Positions 11,301 through 22,021 of a stretch of DNA of 64,000 nucleotides are shown one piece after another. The position numbers were made by a program, and so were the translations under genes. Below the pieces are notes generated by a model that was not told the DNA's origin, made no database searches, and saw only the letters and a list, made by a program, of their open reading frames with translations. Each line of letters opens with the position of its first letter. Positions within the stretch are counted from its first letter, which is position 1. The DNA comes from Cymodocea nodosa (lineage: Eukaryota; Streptophyta; Magnoliopsida; Alismatales; Cymodoceaceae): the NCBI GenBank assembly GCA_036874045.1, contig CM072339.1, forward strand, positions 12,593,501-12,657,500. Reading direction: 5' to 3'.

Positions 11301-12046
11301 GAACTTAGAATAGCAAAGATCAGAGCCATTTTGTAATACCATGAAGACCAAGATGATGTAAGACTTCTAAGATTCGATTGACACTACAAGATTCCTCAGA
11401 GTCAAAGGAATGGCATTCAAGGCAGAGAATCAAAAATACAACTAGGGAAAAATAGCTAGAAAAGGTAGAGGTTGACCTCTTCTTTTTTATGAAAGTTTTA
11501 GTAGATTTGAATGTTAGCATACCTACAATAATGGAAACAAGAATATGAGTGGCAATAGAAACTATTGTTAATAGGGAGAGAAGAATCAGACCAAACAATG
11601 AGGTTGCCCTAGAACTCATTAAGAGAAAGTCAAGACTGTGGTTCATATGAAGTATAGTTGCACATGCAAGGATTCGAAATGAGCAACAACAAAGAGAAGA
11701 AATAGAAGCATTTGCAGCAATAGAGCAGTAGTCGGGACCTTCATACCAATCACAACAAGGAGATAAAGTTGTAATGGTAGGTCTAAGATTTGAGGAGGAA
11801 AAAGAATTAGAAGAGTTAGTTAAACTCTGAAAAGATCAAGGTGTTGATGAAGCCCTAGCAAGAGTTAAAGTAATTATTCTATTTGATAGAATCTAAAGGA
11901 GAAGGATCCAAGAAAGAGTACAAGCAAGAATTAATATTAAATTACAACACTAGGAAGTAGCTGGAGCACTAGTTACAAGAGAAGTTGAGGCTAGTCCTTC
12001 GAGACCAACAAATATAGAGGAAGAAGTAAAACAGGAAGAGCCAGAA
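11301..12046 (+). pseudogene. Unrecognised decayed coding-like tract
   Basis: Parts read as protein rich in E, K, R and Q on the plus strand, for example EALARVKVIILFDRI and RIRNEQQQREEIEAF. No family was recognised. It lies between gypsy pol and the first Sirevirus fragment. It might be a post-pol ORF of the Athila-like element or a gag-like remnant; this is inference only. The frame is broken several times. A minus-strand open frame at 11320-11646 is probably a shadow. Confidence 0.35.
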
Positions 12047-13612
12047 CTTGATGAATTCAGGATAATGGAAGTTTCTAAAAAGAAAATTTAAAGTATAGTT
12101 ATACTTAACATCTATTGTTATACAAGTATATTTTGTATGTTATTGAATATATTTGAAGTATATTTGTAGGGGGAGGAATAACAATGTCCAAAATAGATTA
12201 ATATAATTCAGAATATAAATCTTGGTTAATTTGAGTTTAGTCCTCTTAGCATTTTGATGAAACAATTTAAAAGACAAACAAACTATTTTAGATTCATAAG
12301 AAGAGAATTTTAGAATAGTTTACAATGTTCTCAAGATAATGTTATATATGTTAAGTTTTTAAGTATGAATGTTGTTCGGAGGGTTTCATTAGAAAGCATT
12401 CGAAACTTGCTTTTGGTAAAGTGTTCTAATTAGACGTTATGTTATGTAAGGTAACGTGTAAAACTACCTCTAGACAGCATTTTACTCGTTAAGTTAAGTA
12501 ACTCAATGAGTTATGTTTATTGTTTTCGAGTATCTCGATTGAATAAATATTATTCAATATTCTTATAATTCTAAACTTGACTTCCCTATACGTTGAGTTA
12601 GTCACCTAAAACCCTATTTAAACACTTATTACACGGGCACTTAGGTCATTCGTAAACTTTGTCTGAGAATCTTTCCCACTTGTTACTGTTACAACCTACG
12701 ACGATGGTCTCTAAGTTCTACAAGGGTCGTGGCAAAGGAAAAGGCAAAGGCAAAGGAGATGGAAAAGGAAAAGAAATAGACCATGATGAAGTTCCACAAG
12801 CTTGGTTTAAGAAAATACTTCAAGTGGACAAAAGGTTAGTAAAAATTTATAGTGAATACTTCTTTCCTAAAGGAATACTGAATGAAGTTAGATTAGAACT
12901 TCATAACACTGATGCAAGTATTAAATACATGGGTATTGAAAGCAAGTTTGATAGGGAATACAAAATGAAGTGTGCTGAAATTGCATTTTTGGAATAGTAT
13001 GCAAAATATTTGGAAAAAGGTGTAGGTTCATCAAATAGAATTCCTCAAACTCCTATAAGTGGTACACGACTACAACCATTTTAGGAAGAACATGAATCTG
13101 CTACACCTACTCCTTTGTATTCAAAAGAAATACAAACAAATATTGCTGTGGATAAAAGAAAAGTTGAAGGACTTCGAAAGGCCATAGCAATAGAAAGTGC
13201 ATTCGAAGAATTAAAGCAGAAAACTTTTATAGAACAATTTTAGAAGAAAACAACAATACTTGAAGAAGAGAGATTGACTTGTTATAGAAGAAGAAAAATC
13301 AGAAAAATTATGTCTAAGGAAACAAAGTCTATTGAAAAAGAAAAATCAGATGAGCATTTATTTCCAAAAGACAATGTATGTCTAGACATTGTTCCTTATA
13401 GTGCATCTAATAAACTCATCAGTTTCGAGCATACTGAAACTGATAAAGATAATGAGACTTTAATTTCTCTTGCTAGAAAACTTGAAAAGAAATCCAAGTC
13501 AAATATGAGTTAAAGTTTTTCCATTAGTTTAAGTCCTGATGATGTAGAAATTGAAAAATCAAAGCATCAGGCACTTGATATCGAACAAGTTATTGCAAAT
13601 ATAATTGACAAT
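12047..13612 (+). mobile_element. Partial Sirevirus copy (copy 0): spacer and start of additional ORF
   Basis: Homology to the pol-to-ORF spacer of element A (from about 21395) begins near 12047. It includes the TAGGGGGAG purine tract (12167-12175), the AATAA-type hairpin (12538-12558), a TATTTAAA box (12615-12622) and the first part of the additional ORF (ATG at 12704; N-terminus VSKFYKGRGKGKGKGKGDG). It joins directly to LTR sequence of element A at 13613. It is a broken 3' segment of another member of the same family. Confidence 0.8.
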
Positions 13613-14916
13613 GGGTCACGTGATAACTCGTTAAGTTAGTCAGTAAAAGAAGAGACGAACTCGTTAAGTTAGTGATATACACGTGGTGAAATTATAAGTT
13701 ACGAATGTTGTATTGTATCACGTGAGGTGCACATGTTTAACTCGTTAAGTTAACATAACTAAACGCGTTGAGTTGCTATATTCAACACTAAGGCAACGTG
13801 TTAGGTTAGCGTTATAAACTTAAGTTGTTATTTTTGCACATGGTAAAATTCTTATTATAAAAATATTTGTTTATTATTGATTCGGTGAGTTATCGTTTAA
13901 CCTTCCGAAAGAAAGGTTAAGCTGGTTCGTTGAGTTATCATAACACAATGGAGATGGTTCGTTGAGATAGCATAACACCATGGACTTAGTTCGTTGAGTT
14001 AGCTACAGTACTTGTCACATGAAATGGCACATGGTGAACTCGTTAAGTTAGAAATGTTAAGTTATATATATATACTTGTGTTACTCGTTTAGTTAACATT
14101 AAAGTAACAACTTCTTATTACACTGATGAAAAACTTTTGGACGAGAAAGTTTATTTTGCAGGAAATTTTTCAAAGATCCAAGACTGATGATTAAAGGAAA
14201 TTCGAAATATAAACGTGGGTTGGAACGTGTGTGTTTCGATGAAGGAAAAAGAAAAGACGTGGAGAAGTGGAAAACTAGTAGTGATTAAACATGGAGGATA
14301 TGCATGAAATGAAGATATAGTATAAAAGGCAAAGAGTTCTCGTCGATCAAACCATCCTTGCACACAAAAAGAAAAATCTTTTCAATGATCAAACCATCCT
14401 TGCACACAAAAAGAAAAATCTTTTCAAGGATCAAACCATCCCTACACACCAAAAGAAAAATCTTTTTCAGGGATCAAAAATACCTTCTCGGGGAAAATCT
14501 CTCAAGTGGAAGAAAATTCAGTGAAGCAGAAAAGGTCAAATTTATGTCGCTGAAGAGTTGATGTATCAAAAGAAAGAAAATTTGGTGAAGTAGAGAAAGA
14601 CAAGATATTCGTCACTGAAGAATTGGTGAAGAAAAAGAAAGATCTCAAACAGGGAGAAATGTTTTAAATTCCGCAAATTAGTCTTCTCTGTTTGTAGTTA
14701 TGAAATTGTTTAGATAATACATGGTATCGAGATATAATTGCATCTACAATTTCTGAGGAGAATTGAATTGTATATTGTAATTGAAACTTTGAATAAAAAT
14801 GATTTTATGAAAACACTGTCTCGACTTGTTTTTGAGTTTTAAAGTTTCAATTATATTTCAAAAAATATTAAAAATACACAATTCACCCCCCTCTTGTGTA
14901 GCCATATGATCCTACA
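13613..14916 (+). repeat. 5' LTR of element A (partial)
   Basis: It matches the 3' LTR of A from about 25138 to its end CCTACA. It contains a TATAAAAG box (14321-14328), three 42-bp repeats starting at 14345, 14387 and 14429, an AATAAA word near the end, and the LTR terminus CACCCCCCTCTTGTGTAG before the primer site. Confidence 0.88.
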
Positions 14917-14918
14917 AG

Positions 14919-14930
14919 TGGTATCAGAGC
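14919..14930 (+). promoter_or_regulatory. Primer binding site of element A
   Basis: TGGTATCAGAGC begins two bases after the LTR end (CCTACA). It is complementary to the 3' end of plant initiator methionine tRNA, the primer used by most copia elements for minus-strand synthesis. B has it with one change (39394-39405) and D has it exactly (52706-52717). Confidence 0.92.
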
Positions 14931-15114
14931 TTTGTTAATAATCTTTGATATAAAATCGATACCAACTTATTTAATATCATTGTTTATTCTACCTTGTTTT
15001 TAAACAAAAATTAATATTTGAGCATACGTTTAACTTTCTTGATTTAAGGCTCAAGTTGTTTTAAAGCTTTTAGATTGTTTAAAATCAAATAGGTTGAAAA
15101 ATCTAAGGTAAGAT

Positions 15115-17360
15115 GGCCACTGGAAATGGTAATTTTTCTTTATAAGAAGACCAAAATCTTAATCGTCCTCCTTTATTTGATGGAATACATTTTGAATATT
15201 GGAAATATAGGATGACTGTTTTTCTTCAAAGTATAGATCATAAGTTGTGGTTTATGATTTCTAAACCATATACTCCGTTAACTACTCCTTATAATACTTG
15301 GACAATTACTTAAAAAGAAAATGAAACTCTGAATGCTAAGGGCTTAAATATTTTATTTTGTGCATTGAGTTATGAACAGTTCAGTAAAGTGTCGACACAT
15401 AAATCTGCTTATGAGGTGTGGCATGCATTAGAAGTTTCACATGAAGGTACTTCTCAAGTTAAAGAGACTAAAATAAACATGTTGATTCATAAGTATGAAC
15501 TCTTTAAGATGCATGAAGATGAAAATATTTCTGAGATGTTTTCCAGATTTCTTGATATCATAAACTCTTTAAAATGTTTAGGAAAGAATTTTGAACAGAA
15601 GGATTTGGTGAGAAAAATTCTCAGATCCCTAAGTTCTAAATGGTCTCAGAAAGTAACATCAATTGAGGAATCACGAGATTTAATTGTTTATACTATGAAT
15701 GAACTTATAGGAAATTTAACAGCTTTTGAAGTTCAATTAAATGAATCACTAAGTCACAACAGATTAAAAATGAAGGAAGAAATAGCCTTCGAAATTAATT
15801 CAGATTCTGATATATCTATTGATTCTGACGAGGATTTGATTTTGCTGACTAGGAAATTCAAGAAAGCATGGAAAGCTAGGAAACAGCAAAGGAACAAAAA
15901 TGAAAAACCCTCAACGTCAAAATCACTAAATGACAAGAATTCTTCATCTAGAAAGTATGTATGTTACAACTATAAGAAACCTAGACATCTTTCTCCAGAT
16001 TGTCCTATGAGGAAAAATGAAAAGCAAAGTAGGACAAATCAGAAGAAGACAGCTCAGAAAACTCAGAAAAAGTTTTACAAGAAAAAGGCTTTGAAGGTCA
16101 CTTGGGATGACACGTTTGAAGAGTCTGAATCTGAGGAATCAACATCAAAATCTTCACATTCAGAATGAGAACAAGAGTTAGAAGACATTGCTCATGTGTG
16201 CTTCATGGCAGATGAGTCTGAGGTAATATCTGATCCTGAAAGTCATTCAGATTTCAACTTTGATGAATTATTATGTGCTTATCATGCATTATTACAAAAA
16301 CTTAAAGTATGTAAACTGGAAAATAAGAATATTAGAAAATCTTCATCCATTATGGAAGAAGAAAATTGTTTCCTGTCTACTACTTTAGAAAAGTTTAAAT
16401 GTGATAATGAAAATCATGCTAGAGATTTGCAAAAATTTAGATTTAATGAATGTATCTTGCATGAACAAATACAGAATATAAATGCTGAAAAATTAAAGAT
16501 AGAATCTGAAAATGAAATGTTGAGAAACAATGTAAATGAACTTGAATTAGAGATAGATAAATTAAAACTGAGAGAGCAAGATTTAAATTCTACCATTGAC
16601 AAATGAAATTTAAGTCAAACTAAGTTAGACAAACTAACTAGTACCCCTGCGGTGTCTTATAAATTTGGCTTAGGATTTGATTATCCTGAATATCCTGAAT
16701 CTCATGCCAATAAAGGATTTATTAGTTGCAGTTCAAGTAAATCTAAGACTAAAATTCCTTTTATTATGAAACAAGGTAATAAATATGTAGAAGTAGGTAC
16801 TTCAAGGGATGAATCATGCAGTAATAATATAAATCAATGTGATTTGTCAAATTGTACTACTAACATGACTATAAATGTTTCTAAAAAACTTGTTTCATGT
16901 TCTGGAAATTCAGTTTCTAATGTTTCTAAAATTTCAGACAATTGTAGTAAACTGAAACCTAAGCATGTAATTCAATACATTGGTATTAGACCAATTACTC
17001 ATTCTGCATGTGATAAAACTAAAAATTCTTGTGTAGAAAAAGATTTTGTATGTACGGAAAATGTTAATGCAAGTACAAAATCTTGGTATGAACTTAAAGA
17101 AATGTATAAGCATGACCAAAATAAATTAACATCTGATAAAAATATGGTTGGTCTTGATTATACTACATCTGAAAACAAAAAGAATGATTGCAAAAGCAAT
17201 AATGCTATATGTGAGTATGAAGCTAATGATAAATCAATAGTACTTACAACTAATAAGAATATAAATGATAATGTTAAACTATTTTTAAAGAAAAAGAAGA
17301 AATATGCGTTTAATGAACTTGGTCCTCAACAACATGGGTACCAAGAAAAAGTTTTTCTTA
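15115..17360 (+). pseudogene. gag: gag remnant of element A (UBN2-type capsid/nucleocapsid)
   Basis: It begins after the leader at an ATG in the context AAGATGGCCACTGG. The N-terminal part carries PLFDGIHFEYWKYRM and SIDHKLWFMI, which mark copia gag. The capsid-like UBN2 region follows with YEVWHALEVSHEGTSQVKE and KYELFKMHEDENISEMFSRF. A basic stretch with a zinc-knuckle region lies near 15955-16010, then an acidic and serine-rich tract and a long predicted coiled coil (about 16200-16600). The C-terminal 0.7 kb is rich in N, K and S. The long coiled-coil tail is typical of Sirevirus gag. The reading frame is broken. Confidence 0.85.
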
Positions 17361-17364
17361 ATTT

Positions 17365-20300
17365 GTGTTGCAGGAGGAAACAACATCAAAATGGATCTTG
17401 GACAGCGGAGCGTCAAGTCACATGACCGGACAAAAAAGTCTATTACAAAATTTTACAAATACCATGAAAGGAAGTGTAACATTTGGAAACAAAAGCAAAG
17501 ATAAAATCATAGGTATGGGCAATGTTCAAATAACTCCTACTTGTGTTATTTCGAATGTACTATATGTAGAAAACCTAGGATTTAATTTGCTGAGTGTCAT
17601 AAAACTAACTCAAAATGGATATTATGTAGTGTTTGAAGATAATGTATGCAAAAAAATTGATAAAAATACAGATGAAATTAAGTTTATTACTAAAAGAAAA
17701 GGTTCTATATGTATTTTATCTTTACCTTCTGGTGAAGTTGATTTAAATTCATGTTTGCTAGCTGAAACTAGTGATGCATATCTACGGCATAGAAGGATTC
17801 GGCATATAAATATTAGACTGTTACATAAACTATCTAGAAAACATTTAGTGAGAGGTTTACCAAAGATTAAATACTCAAAGAACTTTATGTGTGATGCATG
17901 TGAGTTAGGTAAACTTCACAAAAACACTTTTAAATCCAAAACTGATATTTTAAGCAAGAGAGTCTTAGAACTTATACATATGGATCTATTTGGACCAACA
18001 AGAATCATGAGTCTTGGTGGTAAATGGTATGTATTTGTTTTAGTAGATGACTTCTCTAGATACACTTGGGTATATTTTCTAGCATCTAAGAAAAAGTTTT
18101 TGAAAAGTTTAAAATGTTTTGCAATTTTGTTCAAAATGAGCAAAGTGTCTCTATTCAAAAACTTAGGAGTGATCATGGAACTGAATTTGATAATGATCAA
18201 ATGGATAACTATTGTAATGAGCATGACATTGATCACAGATTTTCTTTTCCAAGAGCACCGTGTCAAAATGGTGTTGTTGAATGAACATAAGTTACCTCAA
18301 AATCTTTGAGTTGAAGCAGTAAATACAGCTTGTTATGTTATTAACAGAAGTCATTTAAGACCTCATGTTAATAAAACTCCTTTTGAAATTATGTTTAATA
18401 GGGTTCCAAAAATTTCCTATATGAAACCATTTGGCTGCAAGTGTTTTATTCTTAATACTAAGGATAAAAGGGATAAATTTCAAGCCAAATCGGATGAAGG
18501 AATTTTGTAGGTTACTCTACTAGAAGTAAAGCCTATAGAGTATATAACAAGACTTCTAAGACTATTGAAAAAACCCTCCATGTAAGCTTCAATGAAAATT
18601 CTCTTAGAGAATCTCAATCTAAAGTTGATAATGATGATATGATCAATTTTCCAAATGAGTTAGAGATCAATAGAGAGATTGATGATTTATCTAAAGAAAT
18701 CAAAAATATGAACTTAAATGATCAAACTAATGATCAAAGTGATGGACTTTCAGATGTTGATGAGAATATTGAGGAAAATCAGAGAAATTGGCGTTATTCT
18801 TCATCACATCCCATTACTCAAGTCATTGGTAATATTAATGAGGGAGTTAAAACTAGAGCTTCAGTAAATTTAAATAGTATGTGCATGTTTGTTTCTATGG
18901 TGGAACCAAGGAATATACAAGAAGCATTATCTGATGAAAATTGGATAGTGGCAATACAAGAAGAACTAAATCAATTCATCAGAAATGATGTATGGGAATT
19001 AGTCTCTCCACAAGAAAATCAGTCCATAATAGGTACAAAGTGGATCTTTAGAAACAAAACTAACGAAACCAGTCAAATTATAAGGAATAAAGCTAGATTA
19101 GTTGTACAAGGGTAAACACAGGAAGAAGGATTAGATTATGATGAAACATTTGCTCCTGTGGCTAAGTTAGAAAGTATTAGAATATTATTGGCCTATGCTT
19201 GTTATATGGATTTTAAATTATATCAAATGGATGTAAAGAGTGCATTTCTAAATGGTTTAATTAATGAAGAAGTCTATGTAAAACAACCACCTGGATTTGA
19301 AGATATTAAAAATCCTGACTTTGTGTATAAATTGAAGAAAGCCTTTTATGGTTTGAAGCAAGCACCTAGATCATGGTATGAAAGATTGTCTACTTTTTTA
19401 ATAGAAAAAGGCTATATCATGGGAAAAGTGGATCATATTCTATTTATTAAGACAGATGGTAAAGATCAGATTGTTGTTCAAATATATGTGGATGATATAA
19501 TCTTTGGAGGAACCTTTGATAAGTTGATAGAAATATTCTCTGAAGAGATGACTAATCAGTTTGAAATGAGTATGATAGGAGAACTTTCATATTTTCTAGG
19601 ACTTCAAATTAAGCAAATGGATAAAGGTATATTTTTAAATCAGGAAAAATATGTAGATGAAATGCTTAAGAAAATTAATTTTAATGATACAAGGATTCGA
19701 GGAACTCCTATGAGTACTACTTTAAAGTTAGATATTGATGACATAGGAAAATCTATAGATCAAAGAAAATACAGAAGTATGATTGGTTCTTTACTTTATT
19801 TGACTGCTAGTAGACCTGATATTATGTTAGCTGTGTGTGTTTGTGCTAGATTTCAATCTAATCCTAAAGAATCACACTTAATTGCAGTTAAAAGAATATT
19901 TAGATATATACAAGGAACTAAAAATTTCGAACTGTATTATTCTAAGGATAGTTCAATAGATCTTATAGGATATACTGATGCTGATTATGCGGGATCTAAA
20001 TCTGATAGAAAGAGTACCAGTGGCACATATCAATTATTGGGAAAAAATTTGGTGTCATGATTTAGTGAAAAATAAAACTGTGTAGCACTTTCTACTACAG
20101 AAGCTGAATAAGTTGCTACTGCACTGTGTTGCACTCAGATTCTGTGGATAAGGCAAACTTTAGAAGATTTTGGATTATCTTATGATACAACTGAGATTTA
20201 TTGTGATAGTAGTTCTGCAATAAATCTTTCCAAAAATCCTGTATTACATTCAAGAGCAAAGCATATAGAGGTTAGACATCATTTTCTAAGAGACAGCGTA

Positions 20301-20435
20301 ATTAAAGGAAAAATTAAATTAGAATTTGTGTCTAGTAAAAATCAATTAGCTGATATATTTACAAAACCTCTAGACGAAAATAAATTCTGCAACATTAGAT
20401 TAAATTTAGGTATTTGTAGGCTATGTGATGTGTAA
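17365..20435 (+). pseudogene. pol: pol remnant of element A: protease, integrase, RT, RNase H
   Basis: The domain order is that of Ty1/copia. The protease has DSGASSHMTG (17401-17430). The pre-integrase zinc region spans about 17780-17920. The integrase core begins near HMDLFGPTR (about 17980) and carries VDDFSRYTWVYF. RT starts around 18960 with GTKWIFRNK and carries YVDD at 19485-19496. RNase H has GYTDADYAGS and KSTSGTYQL (about 19965-20035), TTEAEY after it and LADIFTKPL near the end. From about 19690 onward it is almost identical to element B. The frame is broken in several places. Confidence 0.88.
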
Positions 20436-21852
20436 AATGCTTAAACTCCACATAAAAAGATAAATATTATTGATGATGTTGTTCACCTCATAGATATTAT
20501 ATACTTCTTATAAATATCTAAAGTAATATCTAAACTACTGCTTAAGATACTATGTATTTATTGTAAAATCATAGTAGTATCTTATTGATTTTAAGTAGTT
20601 TATCAATTTTAATGGTTTTTACGATTTTAAGTGGAAATGTAAATGAAAAACATTAAATACTTCTGACATTCTGAAATTTTGATTAAATGTTTTCTTTGAA
20701 TCAAGGAAAATGCATATGATCATGCATAAATTTGACTTAATTGATTAAACTTGTAGAATAAGTTATATGTCACTCATCTTAAACTGTTAATCAAAAGTAT
20801 AAGCTTATTGAAACTGATTCAAATTCTCAGTACAATCATAGAAGTAAAAATTGTATGAGATTTGTGTTTTTATTACATCTGTATTAATGGAATACATATA
20901 TACTGTGCTTAAAATGAAAAGTGCTTACAAAGTGAAAATCTTTGAGAGTTTATTGATCAGTTTGATCACAAGCCTTTTGTACTTGAGCAGATAGGTATGT
21001 AAGGATTGTTGTCCTAAAAAAGGATTCTTTAAATCTGGCAACCTAAGGTCTTGATCAGATCTAGGATTGTTGACTGAAAGCTCATTACACGGGTACATTA
21101 GAAAGCTCTTGTATGATTCAAGCTTTTCAAACTAACTTTTAAGGAAAATTATCAATATTTACTGTTTTGAAAAGAAAAAGTTGTTTCATTAATTACAGAT
21201 ATCTTTGAATCGCATATAGTTTCTACCAATATGACTACTGATTTATTGAATCAACATTAGTACTTTTGAAAATGTTTATTTGAGATACATTCTTTTATTC
21301 TCCTTGAATTAATCACATTGAGTTCAGTTGTGTTTTGATTCATATACAGTAGGAATTGATTCTGGAAATCATTTTTGATGATCTCAAGATAACAGAAGTT
21401 TCTGAAAAGAAAATTTAAAAGTATAGTTATACTTAACATCTATTGTCACTACAAGTATATTTTGTATGTTGATTGAATATATTTGAAGTATATTTGTAGG
21501 GGGAGCATTAACAATGTCGAAAACAGATTAATATAATTTAGAATACAAATCTTAGTTAATCTGAATTAATGTCCTCTTAAAATCTTGATGAACTAATTTA
21601 AAATGACAAATAAACTATTTTAGATTCAAAAGACAAAATGTTCAAATAGTTTACAATGTTCTCAAGATAATGTTAAGTTTAGCATGTGTGTTGTTTTCAG
21701 AACGTTTCAGTTAGAAGCATTTGAAAATTGTTTAAGTATACTAACTAGACGTTATGTTAGATAAGATAACGTGTAAAACTGCCTCTAGACAGCATTTTAC
21801 TCGTTAGGTTAGTTAACTCAACGAGTTATACTTGAATATTTCATGTACCTTG

Positions 21853-21873
21853 ATTGAATAAGCTTTATTCAAT
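21853..21873 (+). promoter_or_regulatory. Hairpin with conserved stem upstream of additional ORF
   Basis: ATTGAATAA and TTATTCAAT form a perfect 9-bp stem around the loop GCT. The same 18 stem bases occur in copy 0 (12538-12558, loop ATA), B (46389-46409, loop ACT) and D (59687-59707, loop GTT). Its role is unknown; a DNA-binding site or an RNA stem are both possible. Confidence 0.6.
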
Positions 21874-21931
21874 ATTTATTTAATTTCTAAACCCGACTTC
21901 GCTTCATGTTGAGTTATACGCCTAAAAACTC

Positions 21932-21939
21932 TATTTAAA
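21932..21939 (+). promoter_or_regulatory. TATA-like box before additional ORF
   Basis: TATTTAAA lies 90 bases upstream of the ATG at 22022. It has the same distance in B (46468-46475) and D (59766-59773) and 89 in copy 0 (12615-12622). It could be an internal promoter for the extra ORF; transcription was not shown. Confidence 0.45.
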
Positions 21940-22021
21940 CACTTATTACACGGGCACTTAGGTTATTTGTAAACTTTGTCAAGAAAATCTTTCCCACTTG
22001 TTGCTGTTACAACTTGCGACG

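Larger units (their letters stand above)
20436..22021 (+). other. Conserved non-coding spacer between pol and additional ORF, element A
   Basis: About 1.59 kb without a convincing gene, kept at 1.58-1.59 kb in A, B and D. It holds a TAGGGGGAG purine tract (21497-21505), an imperfect inverted repeat around ACTCGTTAGG and CAACGAGT (21799-21826), a 9-bp perfect stem with a 3-base loop (21853-21873) and a TATTTAAA box (21932-21939) 90 bases before the ORF start. It looks regulatory rather than decayed coding sequence. Confidence 0.6.
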
